DNA from: Denticeps clupeoides
Lineage: Eukaryota > Chordata > Actinopteri > Clupeiformes > Denticipitidae
Reading direction: 5' to 3'
Assembly: GCF_900700375.1 (NCBI RefSeq)
Contig: NC_041713.1
Coordinates: forward strand, 18,317,464-18,381,463
Length of the DNA: 64,000 bases
Shown: piece after piece, positions 17,722 to 29,130 of the stretch
How the letters are laid out: the number at the start of each line of letters is the position of its first letter
Numbering within the stretch: position 1 is the first letter of the stretch
The notes under the pieces: model-generated
What the model saw: the letters and a program-made list of their open reading frames with translations, nothing else
Databases searched by the model: none
What the model was told of the DNA's origin: nothing
Program-made: the position numbers and the translations under genes

Positions 17722-18630
17722 AACCGCACTTTGTCCATAAATGTGTCCATACATGTGACAGAATAAATTTGTCTTTGTCTGCTTTACTGGTCAATTCATA
17801 AAGGGAAATTAAATGCTTTTCTATGCTTCTTGTACATACACAACTTACACAACAGCCTTTTTATTCTTAATGTGAATGTTTCCAGCCGAAAAAAGACTTT
17901 AAAAAGCTCAGCATTCATTATAAAAATTCATTTGCTGATCAGAAATCAAGTCATCATTACACGGTTCCTGTTCATCTGCAGTTTATTTTCTTTCATTCAA
18001 CAAATGAATGAATTAATGACGTATGTGAGAAGGAACGCCTTCCTCACGAAAGTGCTGTGGGCTTGTGGCCAAGATTGTGCGACTCTTATCTGGCCACTCA
18101 GAAGTGCTGAGGGACAGAACACCCTCCAGATCACCACCAGATTACCTGTTTCCTGCTCCACCGAGGGTGTACCTGCGCAACACGTGATTATTTTTGTATT
18201 TTAAAAACTGCAAGCCCTATGTAGTTTTGATTCTTTTGTGTGCCGCTTTGAATAACCGGCCAGATATAACCGTCCAGTGTCACGAGTGTGAATATCTTCT
18301 TTACATACCACAACTGAACTAAGGCAAGTTAAAGTAAGGTAAGTTTTAAAAGTTTGTATATATTATTATACATGGTCATAATATTACATTCCATTCTGCA
18401 GACTTCTATGGGAGATTTCTCTGGCTTAATAGAAGTTTTCATTAGGATTGCAATGCAAATTACAATATTTTCAGTCATTTTTTGACAATTCACAATGAAT
18501 TTTCCTGTTATTTGCATAACTTAAAGGCAACTTGAATTACTGTTCTGAGGCTCTAAGATTATAAAGCTGAAACAAAGTATGAAACAAATAGATACATGTT
18601 ATTTTATTTCAAGGATTTATTCCCATTTTG
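17722..18630. other. Spacer between alpha1 and alpha2, left part
   Basis: No exon or transposon recognised. A GC-richer patch at about 18040-18190 carries a perfect AGATAA site on the minus strand (CTTATCTGG), a TGCTGAG half-site, CACCC-like runs and CACGTG. It is a possible but unproven erythroid element. Confidence 0.4.
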
Positions 18631-18634
18631 GTTG

Positions 18635-18808
18635 TAGCCTATTGGGTAACACACTCGCCTATTAACCAGAAGACCCAGGTTCAAACCCCACTTACTACTG
18701 AACAAGATGCTTAACCATGAGCATCTCCAGGGGGGTCTGTCCCTGTAACTACCGGTTGTAAGTCAACCTGGATAAGAGTCTGATATGTGACATAAATGTA
18801 AATGTTTC
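18635..18808 (+). mobile_element. tRNA-derived SINE, family A
   Basis: Head GTAGCCTATTGGGTAACACA with A-box and B-box (GGTTCAAACCCC) spacing, body ending in GTAAGTCAACCTGGATAAGA, and a GTAAATG tail. Other copies are at 33771-33963, 45755-45930, 47834-48008 and 60373-60554. A partial head lies at about 19145-19228. Confidence 0.85.
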
Positions 18809-20880
18809 TGGTGACACAGAAAGATAATAAGACATTGCATGGAAAAAAAATCAAATTAGAGTGTCTGTCCTAAGGTTACCAAAGTTAAACATAAAATGGT
18901 ACGTAAAAACACTAACTTTGTGATTGTCATTTGTTTAAATGTCCGACAGAGCATAACAGTCAGATCAGGTCAAATTACTGATTATAGCTCTAATATAGAC
19001 TCTATACACCTTGCAGTGTAAAACAAGTAAAACTGTTTGTTTTTTGCAAATAAAAGTTTGTAATTGATCATTTTATTATTTTAATGTGTGTGGGAAGGGG
19101 CTGGCTTGTATTGGATGCAGGCAGGGGGGGCTTCAGAGAAAAAAGGTTGGCCTAGTGGGTAAGACACTTGCCTATGAAGCAGAAGACCACAAAGTAGTCT
19201 CACTGAGCAAAACACTTAACCCAGAGACATAAAAAAAATAAAAAAGCTAATAAAAACAAATGCCTGTGATTGAGGAGTCAAATTAATAGATGCTTTACCA
19301 CTAACCACTTTTCCTTAATTACAAAAAAATAATTCAAATTAAGACTCCACGTTGTTAGATAACCTTACATATAACATGTGAGAACGCCATGTCATAGGGA
19401 AGGGTGATGTAAATACTGTAAAGTAAGACAGGCACCATTGAGGCTGGCTGTTGGTGTTACAGAGTGTTATTAACGTGGCCATTACAGGCACAATCGCTGC
19501 CTACACTAAAGAAAAATGCTCTGCTGTCATGGCTGCCCACTGCTCACCAAGGGCCATAGAAGCAGAGGACACATTTCGTTGTGTCACCGTGTGCTGTGGT
19601 GCAGTGTTTCACAATGACAATTACTTCACTTTCACTTTTTCACTATTTTCATTACGCTGTGGGACGCCCATCTCCGCAATATCTGACAACGTCTTTCGGA
19701 AACCCGTGGTGCAACTCGAGTACTGGTTGCCGGGAAACATCAGCTGCTTTACCTTCCTTCCTCAGCAACATTTCTCCCCCCCACCTCACATAAAAGTGCA
19801 GTGGGCGTGGCACCAGGGCTTCAGTACTGATTGGCTAGTACTCTGCGGGGTTAGCCAATCAGAGATTTTGGTGGGCGGGCCGCTAAATGAAGCAGCGCAC
19901 TGAGTGCAGAGTGCGCAAGCCTAATATCGGCCAACAATGAACAGCCGACCAATGATCTCTAGTCGATCCCTAATCTGTCGGACGATGACACCAGCATTCT
20001 GTCCTCAGGGTGGCAGTGGTGCCGATTCAGGCGACACTGCTGACTTCTTCACTGCTTGTGAAGTTGTGGGCCGCTGCAGGCCCTCAGTGAGCTTGCATAC
20101 ACGACACACCTACCAACTGCAGAGAGCTGCTAAGTTGATTAAACAGACTAATTTGGATGCTCTAGAACATTGTGGACTGTTTTGAATATAATAATTCAGA
20201 ATTTGTTTCAGATGAATTTTTTATGAAAAAAAAAAAAAGAAATCAAACATACTAAATGTTTTGCATGTTACTGTTGACACCTATAGACACACATCCAGTC
20301 AGAAGAAACTTGAAAATAAAATAAAATAAAAATAAATACTTTAATTCTTAATCTTCCATGGGGCTTAACTGTATACTTGTACGACCTTGGCATGCTAATA
20401 AAACAGATAAAACTGAAAAGTTTAGTTCAGTTTTTCAATTCCACAGACTTCAAGGCAGGGCCGGCCCTAAGAGATTATAGGCAAGATTTTAGGTGGCACC
20501 GTCTTGCATCACAATACACTTCACTGCTAGTGTAGATACACTCACAATAGTCGTAGACATTATTTTATTTAAATAAACCAATTTCAAATTTAAATTACAA
20601 AAAATATGAACTTGAGCTTGTTGAAGGCTAATTAATTGGTGAGAGAGACAGGTAAGTTGAACATTAAACACAGAAGATGACATACTCTGTGCTTGAAATG
20701 ATGCTTTGAGCTCTTATGGATGGGGTCAATTAAATTTTCTGAAGATTTCATTACAAGTAGCAGAACAATTCCAAGGTGCCTTTTTTGCATTTTCACCCAG
20801 ATACAGTACTGCTATTTTCTGATTGGCTATTGTCTAGGTCCTTTCTTTTTTGATAGGCTGGAATGGCGGTGGTTTAGTGC
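18809..20880. other. Spacer with SINE fragments
   Basis: It holds a partial family-A SINE head (about 19145-19228) and a family-B SINE body (19528-19634: CATGGCTGCCCACTGCTCACC to CAATGACAATTACTTCACTTT). The open frame at 19451-19903 runs through this SINE and has no globin or other protein similarity. The rest is unassigned. Confidence 0.55.
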
Positions 20881-20889
20881 TGTCTGTTG

Positions 20890-21075
20890 TGGTTTGCCTT
20901 AAATGTTACTCTTGCACTGTTTGAGATTATGTAGCTGCATTTGACTCTGCCACACACATGCACTTTATGTCAGTTTTTCATTTTGTTTATATGTTACATG
21001 TAGCACCTGGTTTCGTTTCACTATGTCCTTTAGTAGCTGAAATGACAATAAAGCTCAACTTGAACTTGAACTAAA
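20890..21075 (+). mobile_element. LINE 3' tail fragment
   Basis: Ends GAAATGACAATAAAGCTCAA followed by a CTTGAACTTGAAC repeat, the typical 3' terminus of fish non-LTR elements. No coding part remains. Call by resemblance only. Confidence 0.45.
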
Positions 21076-21175
21076 CTGGAGAGACGGGCTTTCAAATGAA
21101 AAATACACATCACATTTAACACAACAAATTCATAAATATATTCTGTGTTAATTATAATATATTTAACCTAATCTA

Positions 21176-22521
21176 CAGTCCCTGACAAAAGTCTTGACCT
21201 CAAGTGCGGCTGAAATATATTTCTAATCAAGATTTCTAATCAAGCGTTGTTTTTTTTTTTTTTACAAGAAATTGTCACGATCCGGTCCGAAAAGGGGTTA
21301 CTCCGGTCCGGGATCCGTTTCATTGTTGTCATGTGTAATGTTCCCTAATCGTTCTCACCTGTGTTAATTGTATAAAGCTGCCCTGTTCGTTTCTGTTCGC
21401 CGTCAGGTCTTTAACGTTATGTTCCGTGTTCACCAGTGTCAATGTCTCGGATGTCCCCCCTGTCTTGTGATTCACCATTAAACCCCTGTTTCGTGATGTC
21501 AAGTGAAAGAGTCCTCATTCTTCATTCCTCGTCACTCTTCGTCCTCCTCTCCGTTCACCCGCCGCGTCATGCCCGCATGGACGTGACAGAAAAGGCTCGT
21601 TTTATTCCCAATAGCTTTTGTTATAATGTTTCAGTGCAAAACAAAACTGTCAAAAAGTATTCTAATATTCAAAGCTTGGTAAAGCCCATTGAGTCAATTT
21701 TTTTACAAAGTGTTGTCGCCTTGTCATATGAGCTTCACCTGTGAATGGATCAATGAGGTCTCAGGTGTGTAGGTGTGGTTGGTAGTCCTCTCAGCGTCAA
21801 GTACAGAGGATAAAAAAGATTTTGAAGACAACTGCTCAAGAGGACCGTATGTTGGCTTGAAAATCCAAGGCCAGCCCATTTTCCACTACAGCAGAGCTCA
21901 ACAAGACCTGGTCACCTGAAGTCCCTGTGTCAACCAGAACAGTTTGTTGGATTCTGTCTCAAAATGGCCTCCATGGTCGAATCAGTGCCAAGAAGCCAGC
22001 ACTAAACTAAAGACAATTGAAAAACCATGTGACATCTGCAATTCACCCAGAAAACAGTGAAGTTTGGTCTGGGATTTCATCCAGTGTGGGGGTGTGTGAG
22101 AGATCTGCAAGGTGGAAGGCAACATCAATAGTCTGAAATTCCAAGAAATCTTACCAACCTTTTATATTCCCAACCATAAAATGGATTCAGTCCTTCAAGC
22201 TCATGGAAGTCATACAAGATATTAAATTTGGATCTCACAGCACCACTACTTAAAAACCACTACTGACATATTTTTGTATTTGCAGTAAATTTGTCCAATT
22301 TCTGTATAGGCGACAAAACTTTTGTCTTGCCAAAATTGGACATTTCTGTCTTCATTAAATGATAAATCTGTTTTCAGTGAAACTAATTCATTTCAATGCA
22401 TTAAAGATTATTTGGTAGGCCTTTAGCTTTTCATATGAGCTATTTCTAACACCAAATGATTAATGAAAAGTCAGGTTATAGCAGGTGTTTCTACAAGCAA
22501 CAAGACTTTTGTCAGGGACTG
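21176..22521. mobile_element. Tc1/mariner-like element with both terminal inverted repeats
   Basis: It is bounded by CAGTCCCTGACAAAAGTCTTG and its reverse complement, each flanked by TA (21174-21175, 22522-22523), the Tc1/mariner target duplication. The interior holds decayed transposase with reading close to INSLKFQEILP and FIFPNHK near 22120-22180. A solo LTR sits inside at 21273-21588, so without it the element is about 1.03 kb. Confidence 0.85.
21273..21588 (+). mobile_element. Solo LTR (Gypsy-like, TGTCACG...CGTGACA family)
   Basis: 316-bp LTR with TGTCA/TGACA ends, an internal TATAAAG promoter box and an ATTAAA signal. It is inserted in the Tc1 element, with near-matching 5-bp flanks (GAAAT/GAAAA). 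The same LTR family, in reverse orientation, is at 31501-31824, 32330-32664 and 46788-47085. Fossil, no coding part. Confidence 0.8.
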
Positions 22522-22739
22522 TAGACTGAAAATATCAGTTTGTATATTTTCAGATTTATTCAAATAAATATTATTCAAATTTATCCTTTATAGGATAAAT
22601 CAATGTTTGGAATCAAGGGAACTGCAGTAATTTGCTAAAATGCAAATGGATATATATATAATGTGTGTGTGTGTAAACCATTATATATATATGTATATAA
22701 ACTATATTTATTCTTTTGTACACATAGTTTAGCTGACCT

Positions 22740-22905
22740 GCCAAATGGGGTGATGACCCCACACTGCGGTCTGTCATTACACAACACTTATCTCGGAGTT
22801 GCAGGGACCACGCCCTGCATCACTAACTTGCCGGATAAGCAAGTCGAGTTTGAAAAGGTCCGCACGTTGTCCCCTTTTAATATTAATTTTATTAGCTGAT
22901 AAGAA
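22740..22905 (+). promoter_or_regulatory. Candidate erythroid element: GATA-motif cluster upstream of alpha2
   Basis: TTATCT (22788-22793), GGATAAG (22833-22839) and TGATAAG (22897-22903) lie within about 115 bp, some 0.5 kb upstream of the alpha2 ATG, in otherwise unassigned sequence. Motif content only; GATA cores are frequent by chance. Confidence 0.3.
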
Positions 22906-23319
22906 AGAAATCATTTTACTGAACATCCTCACGGTTCAGCAATGATACCCACCAATCACTGTTACTGAATAAAAACAAAGGATTTAGGCAGAATTTGAAA
23001 CCTGAACATAACAAGTTGCAACACAATTAATAAGCAGTAATACAGTACCTTTTTATTATAGTAAGAAACAAGTTCCTTCTTTTTTGAGTATTGCTACTAA
23101 ATATGTTATTAGTGCAGTTTAGGCATAGTTCTTTATGCCTACACATCTCTTTTCTATAAGGATGACTCAGAACATGCTTTTTTTATGTCTGTTTAGCATT
23201 AACATGGCATGTGGGGGAGTAAACCCATGTTATCTTGAAGTGCTTTTTTCAGTTTTTTTCTGCCAGTTTTGTGGGGGCAGCTGGGTCACGTTCAGGTTGG
23301 CACGCTTTGCAAAGAAGGA

Positions 23320-23360
23320 GGGTCTTGGGTGTGCCCACTTAAATATGCACTATAAAAATG
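23320..23360 (+). promoter_or_regulatory. alpha2 promoter (CACCC-type box, TATA)
   Basis: GGGTGTGCCC at about 23327-23336 and TATAAAAA at 23351-23358, about 52-59 bp before the ATG. Same layout as alpha3-6 but with a different TATA flank. Confidence 0.75.
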
Positions 23361-23409
23361 CCAGTCGTCTTCGCACATGTTACTCCCACTTGAGGAAATC
23401 GGCATCATC

Positions 23410-24060
23410 ATGAGTCTCTCAGCTAAAGACAAGGCGGTGGTCAAGGCCTTCTGGGCGAAAGCTGCTACCAAGGCTGATGACATCGGCAGCGATGCTCTGT
23501 CCAGGTGAGTGAAGCGGATTTTATCCTCATGTTTACTGGGAGGGTCTGAATGCGCACCTTTAACTCGGAGTCTCGTGTGAATCTGGACAGGATGCTGGTG
23601 GTCTACCCTCAGACCAAGACTTACTTCTCCCACTGGAAGGACCTGAGCCCCGGGTCTGCCCCGGTCAGGAAGCACGGCAAGACCGTGATGGGCGGAGTTG
23701 CGGAGGCTGTGGCCAAAATCGATAATCTTACTAGTGGCCTGCTGACCCTCAGCGAGCTGCACGCCTTCACTCTGCGCGTGGATCCCGCCAACTTCAAGGT
23801 AGAAACAAAATTTACTCAACTTAGAAATTTTAGTTATTGCATAACATATGCAACAATGTTGCATGAAATACAACATAAAAAATTCTACTTAAAAAAATTC
23901 TATTTTCTTCCAATTTTCCCTTCCTCCTCAGATTCTGTCCCACAACCTCCTGGTGGTTTTGGCCAATCAGTTCCCAGATGACTTCACTCCCGAGGTCCAC
24001 GTGGCCATGGACAAGTTCCTGAGTGCCCTGGCTCTGGCTCTGTCCGAGAGATACAGATAA
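23410..24060 (+). CDS. hba: Alpha-type globin 2
   Basis: Exons 23410-23504, 23591-23798 and 23932-24060 (95+208+129 nt), 143 aa. It begins [19 protein letters not shown], has distal His in [11 protein letters not shown] and proximal His in LSELHAF, and ends LALSERYR. It is an intact globin chain of the same group as alpha3-6, but separable by V for A at residue 10, [15 protein letters not shown] for LATQFPED, and the terminal ERYR for EKYR. Introns are 86 and 133 bp; the intron-2 sequence differs from alpha3-6. It lies tail-to-head with beta1 (1.5 kb), the only such pair here. The start was chosen because it gives the conserved N-terminus directly after the shared 5'UTR GGAAATCGGCATCATC. AATAAA is at 24108-24113. 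Confidence 0.96.
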
Positions 24061-24113
24061 ATGTGCTCAGATGTATCTACTAAGTCTGTTTTACATGGGA
24101 TTCCAATAATAAA

Positions 24114-25440
24114 ACAGAATTGAAATTAAATGAACTTGTTTCCTTTTCCTCTCTTCTGAACATGATTCCTGCATTACATTACACATTTTCTAAATAAATC
24201 TGATTTTCTGCATTTCTCTAATTTGCTGTAATTTTGAAATGATTATTCACAGTGTTTTACATTTTGCTGGCTCTGTGACCATTACTGATTACAACACTGT
24301 AGACATGATCTACATAGACACTTGCGCCAACAATTATACACTGAATTGTTTTATTCAACAAGAGGATGAAAACATAAATTATTTATAATTTAATAAGAAA
24401 ACAACCATCTTATGAACATGATTACTGAGATTTACTACTTTGCAAATAAAAATACAAAAGTCAAAATATAACCAAGACCAAGTAAAGCTCTAAATATATG
24501 AATTAGGCATGAAAATAATTGAATTATGACATTATTTTACAAGGATATCAGTGTGGAAATAGCTGAAATAAATAAAAGCATTTCAGTGATTAGCTGTCTT
24601 TCCAGACAAACTTCCCCATGATAAAAAAGGGGAACTTGTCTACTCTAGGACTCTCTGAAAAGCTTGACGTTTCTTGACCTAAACTTTCATTTAAAAAACT
24701 TTTAAAACGGCATATGCAGTAATAACATAAAATAAGACTTGTAATTAAAACCGAGAGGAAAAATGTATGCTGAACTTCACAGTATGTTCATTCAGTTTTT
24801 GACCTCATGCTACCTCATTCAACCCCATTTAATCTTTAGCTCATGTTAAAAGGTTAGAATTTTATAAAAGTCAATCATTTCTCAGTGTTGTCTTCTACAA
24901 GAAGAGTTTCATTTTATTTTAATCATGTTGTTGCTATTTTGTAAATCATAAAAATATAGTTGATGTTACGATTGCTTATGAATTGGCAAAATTAAATAAA
25001 AGCAATCCAATATCGTCATAACTGTGAAATGAAGTATTATGAAATGAGAAAAAATTGAGAATTTGTACATACTGCCTCATGTAGGATATTCACTGGGTAC
25101 AGAAAGTCATAAAATTACATGAATATTGGCTTCATATTTTGTTTTAATGCCCATATGTTTCTTTGAAAACATAGGGGCATTAAAACATAGAATATGAAGC
25201 CAATATTCATGTCATATACAATATACAAATCACTAACAATAATAATAATAAATAATCATCATCATACTTTTGCATTAGAACATTTATAAAGCAATTCTTA
25301 TAAATTTATCACAATCTTTAAGTGCTATTTGCTTGTCATATAATGACTAAATGACATATCTGAAAAACAAAAAAATTGAGGGTAAGTTCAAGCAAGGTCA
25401 TTAATAAGAAACTGTGCAGATAGCCCCTATCTCTACAAAA
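24114..25440. other. alpha2-beta1 spacer
   Basis: AT-rich, no exon. The only structured part is the long hairpin at 25118-25211. Confidence 0.5.
25118..25211. repeat. Near-perfect hairpin, about 44-bp stem
   Basis: CATGAATATTGGCTTCATAT at the left end pairs with its complement at the right end. The stem continues through TTTTAATGCCC/GGGCATTAAAA and closes on a 4-base loop. Candidate MITE; a structured RNA is possible. Confidence 0.7.
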
Positions 25441-25460
25441 TCTAGACCGTGTTGAAACAC

Positions 25461-25530
25461 AGCACCACCCAAATGTTTTTTTCAGCCAATCACCGTTCTT
25501 TGGGCGGAGTGACTCGAGACGTTTATAAGG
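25461..25530 (+). promoter_or_regulatory. beta1 promoter (CACCC, CCAAT, TATA)
   Basis: CACCACCC at about 25463-25470, CCAAT at 25486-25490 and TATAAG at 25524-25529, within GGGCGGAGTGACTCGAGACG that is shared with beta2-4. Upstream of that block the sequence is unlike beta2-4 and lacks their paired GATA motifs. Confidence 0.8.
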
Positions 25531-25604
25531 GTCTCCCACGTCTCAGAAGACTGCAAGTCCTAAGATTCTCCTGCAGACTCTTGGAAAGCGCAGCAGCCGC
25601 CAGA

Positions 25605-26223
25605 ATGGTTGAGTGGACCGAGTTCGAGCGCAACACCATCCAGAGCATCTTCGCCAACCTCAACTACGAGGTCACAGGAGCCAAAGCTCTGGCCAGGTAA
25701 TAAATGAGACTTGTTCTCCTTGCAGTTCAGCAGTGGGGGGTTCAGGCTTCACTCACCCACTTGTTCTCCTGACAGGTGTCTGGTTGTGTATCCCTGGACT
25801 CAGCGCTACTTCGCCAACTTCGGAAACTTGTACAATGCCGCCGCTATCATGGGCAACCCCAAGGTTGCCGCCCACGGCACAGTGGTCCTTCACGGGCTGG
25901 ACAGGGCCGTGAAGAACATGGACAACATCAAGGCCACCTACGCGGAGCTGAGCGTGCTGCACTCCGAGAAGCTGCACGTGGATCCCGACAACTTCAAGGT
26001 GCGTCTTCTGTCTCCAACCTTCACTACATGTATGCAGTCGTGTGTGTGTGTGGTGGAACAGTCTTGTGACGTGATGTCTCTGCTTGACCCGCAGCTGCTG
26101 GCCGACTGCCTCACCATCGTCGTCGCTGCCCAGATGGGAGCTGCGTTCACTGCAGAGGTCCAGGCCGCGTTCCAGAAGTTCCTCGCCGTGGTCGTGTCCT
26201 CCCTCTGCAGGCAGTACCACTAG
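25605..26223 (+). CDS. hbb: Beta-type globin 1 (C-terminal His retained)
   Basis: Exons 25605-25696, 25776-25998 and 26095-26223 (92+223+129 nt) give 147 aa, the standard beta length and intron pattern. It begins [19 protein letters not shown], has YPWTQRYF, distal His in VAAHGTVV, proximal His in [17 protein letters not shown], and ends LCRQYH. Ser at F9, Lys at the organic-phosphate site (MDNIK), Arg four residues from the end, and terminal His are the residues associated in fish with phosphate binding and the Bohr/Root effects. It therefore looks like a pH-sensitive beta chain (inference). It differs from beta2-4 at several sites ([10 protein letters not shown] versus [15 protein letters not shown] versus YFGNF, terminal H versus Y). 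Introns are nearly identical to those of beta2-4. AATAAA is at about 26280-26285. Confidence 0.96.
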
Positions 26224-26289
26224 AGAGCTGCGCCCGACTGTCACTCATGTGAAGCCAGCTGTGTTTGTAACTTAAAGAAAATAAAAAGA

Positions 26290-27068
26290 AAAGTTTTGGC
26301 AAATGTGATATAAAAGCTTGTTTTTCCTTTTCTACGTTTATTATTTTTGACCATAAATTCTTTTAGGCAAATTACATTTTTTAATTAAAATTACATTTTT
26401 AAAAAACAAATTAAAAATGTGACTTTCGGTTTACCAGGATTGTGTTCACAATTTCTTATAATTTGTTGCACTAATTTAAATGTAAAATTCCATGATCCGT
26501 TAATATTTTTTTACAAAGTCACTTAAGGGGCACCTTAAAGCAAATTAAAGAATAATGTATCTGTGTATATAAAATTAAGAGCTTCATTCGGATATAAATA
26601 TGAGCTTATCTCAGTGCCTAGCAATGACCCGTTCATAATTAATTTTGTTTTGGAAAACAAAGACTGCAACTTTATTTGAACAACCAAGCGCTACTAAACA
26701 GAAGCAGCACTGATTATGGCTCCTGTACTTACCGACTAAACCCTTGTGCCACCAACACAACATCATTGAAGGACATCACAAATCCCCACAGACCCTACTG
26801 TTACAATACATGGACTCAATCCCATATCAGCACACTTACAACAATACAATCACATCAGTGTCAGGATTTGGAGCAATCATTACAAAATGAAGCATTGCAT
26901 GCCAGGAATGCATGCTGGGAACATAATGGTTTCCAGCCACCCGGCGACCCACTACTCTATGGCATGTTCAACAAAGACAAGTTAAAACCATGCTCAGTGT
27001 ATAGTCTCGGTTCCCACTGACTAAAAATATAATTGAGGTGCGAATGTTGTTAGTTGAATGTGAAAGAA
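26290..27068. other. Spacer downstream of beta1
   Basis: AT-rich. The 114-codon open frame at 26676-27020 has no family features I recognise and no codon or splice context, so no gene is called. Confidence 0.45.
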
Positions 27069-27070
27069 TG

Positions 27071-27290
27071 GGGCAGTGGTGGCTTAGCGGTTAAGGAAGT
27101 GGCCCTGTAAGTAGGTTGCCGGTTCAAATCCCGATCTTCCAAGGTGCCACTGAGGTGCCACTGAGCAAAGCATCGTCCCCACACACTGCTCCCCGGGCGC
27201 CTGTCATGGTTGCCCACTGTTCACTCAGGGTGATGGGTTAAATGCAGAGGACAAATTTCACTGTGTGCACCGTGTGCTGTGCTGTATATT
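27071..27290 (+). mobile_element. tRNA-derived SINE, family B, near full length
   Basis: Head GCAGTGGTGGCTTAGCGGTT (A-box region), B-box GGTTCAAATCCC, body CACTGAGCAAAGCATCGTCC and tail with TGCAGAGGACAAATTTCACT. Best + strand copy of this family in the window. Confidence 0.88.
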
Positions 27291-27483
27291 GGCCCGCAGA
27301 GCTTCAGCACAAATCATGGTCAAGATTAAATTTTGCACGCTGTGATGCATTAACCAATAGAAACAAACCAATAGAAACAGACCATTGAAGCAGAGTCTGA
27401 AACTAAGATGGAGGACAGGTTGATTATAGATGGAGGAGAGTGATTGTAAGGTGAATTCAACCACATCATTTTACTGCGACACC

Positions 27484-27745
27484 ATGAGGAAGGCAGCATG
27501 CTGGAGAAAAAAAATAAAGGGAAGAAGGATGGGGCCATGTACCATCAAATCTTGGGTGAGAACCTCCTCCCCTCAGCCAGGGGTAGAAAACGACTTGGAG
27601 AGGATCTGTAAAGAGGAGTGGGACAAATATGTTCAAACTCTCTGGCCAACCATAAGATACATCTGACCTCTGTGATTGCTAACAAAGGTTTTGCCAAGAA
27701 GTACCAAAGTATATTTTGCAAAATGGATCAAATACTTATTTCATT
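27484..27745 (+). mobile_element. Tc1/mariner fragment
   Basis: Includes GGTTTTGCCAAGAAGTACCA and the end-type sequence GATCAAATACTTATTTCATT, familiar from fish Tc1-like elements. Strongly decayed and without a transposase frame. Confidence 0.5.
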
Positions 27746-28009
27746 ATTTAAAAACGGAATTACAAATTATTTTTAATTACTAATTGAAATGCATTTTTTT
27801 TTTTAATTGTTACCTGTAATTAAACTTGTATCGCTCTATCTCTGTTGAACTCGGGAAGGTGCACAGCAGGAATGACTGCTGCAGCCCCAGGTGCACACCA
27901 CTTCTGTAGTCGTGTCAGACAACCACTCAGTCACTATGCAGAACACACAAATGGTTCTAATTACTCGATCACTGTGATCTTCCTCCAGCATTGCCACGGG
28001 ATTGACCCG

Positions 28010-29110
28010 TGCTCTTTATGGCAGAGAAGCCATATTTCTTATATAGCCCAAAATCACATACAGTATGTCTCAATGGGCTTTGACAGGCCCTACAGTTGAC
28101 ACCCCCCACACTTGACCCTTCTGCACACAAGGAAGAACTCCACACAAAAAAACTCTAGGAGAGAGAAAAAGAGAAAGGAAGAAACCTTGGGAAGGAGTGA
28201 TACAGAGAGGGACCACCTTCCAGGGTAGAGTGAGCCTGCAAATGGTGTCAGTGCAGGGTTGGATATGATATAATGAGTCCTACAGTTGTAGGGTTGGAGA
28301 AGTCCAGGATGTAGTCAGTGTCATGGTCTAGATTTCGTGTCCATAATGATGTTACTGGTCCATTTGAAGATCCCTGAAGCTGTAGTTGTAACGGTGGTGG
28401 TGGCTGTGGTGACCCTCTGGTTTGTTTCATGCTATGTCCTTGTTAAGCAGTTGTCAGGAACCAGGATTTATTTGCTGGTCTCTTCACTGGGGTCTGCCAG
28501 TAGTCTGGGTGCTTGATTCCGTGTCTCGGAGAAAAACAAACAGAAGCAGCGGCAGACGGTTGCACTGTACGACCGATACTGAAATATGTGGTTATAGTGG
28601 TATATTGGTGCTACAGTGGCCCGGTACCCTAACTAGGACAGCCTAACTGGTGAATTTAACTTTGTCTGTGTCTAACAGGGGGACTCTGTGATAAACTGGA
28701 CTTTATAATTGACACTGGGTCAAAATGAAGTGAAATGAGGGTCTAGGACTTTAGCAAAAAGCCAGAGAAAACAGATAGGTTTTGAGATTGGATTTAAACA
28801 CTGAGACTGTGTCTGAATCCCGGACACTGACAGGCAAGCTGTTCCACAACTGCGGAGCTCTATAGGAGAAGGATCTGCTCCCAGCTGTGACCTTCTGCAC
28901 CTTTGGTACCAGTAGTGACCCCGCACCAATTGATCGAAGGGGGCGTGGCAGTTCGTAACACTCAGGTACTGTGGGGCGAGACCATTTAGAGCTTTATAGG
29001 TTAAAAGTAGGATTTTGTAGTCAATCCTAAATTTGATGGGTAACCAGTGCAGTGATTGTAAGACTGGGGTGATGTGGTACACCATAAGCATTCTCTGTGA
29101 TTTGTCAGTG
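28010..29110 (-). mobile_element. Non-LTR retrotransposon (LINE), 3' part with 3'UTR
   Basis: Minus-strand translation shows HITPVLQSLHWLPIKFRIDY, KILLLTYKALNGLAPQYL and, after a frame change, a region resembling the usual LINE C-terminus. Sequence down to about 28.01 kb (shared fish-repeat blocks such as CAAGGAAGAACTCCACACAA) is probably its 3'UTR. It abuts the alpha-globin relic and is open with it in one frame. Confidence 0.75.
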
Positions 29111-29130
29111 GAAGGTATGAAAATACCAAC

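Noticed and set aside
19451-19903. 150-codon open frame
   Set aside because: Contains a family-B SINE body and has no recognisable domain.
25938-26244. Minus-strand frames opposite beta1 (and the same opposite beta2-4)
   Set aside because: Mirror frames of the GC-rich globin exons; they recur in each copy only because the globin copies are alike.
26676-27020. 114-codon open frame after beta1
   Set aside because: No family features, no splice or promoter context, amino-acid mix typical of random AT-rich sequence.
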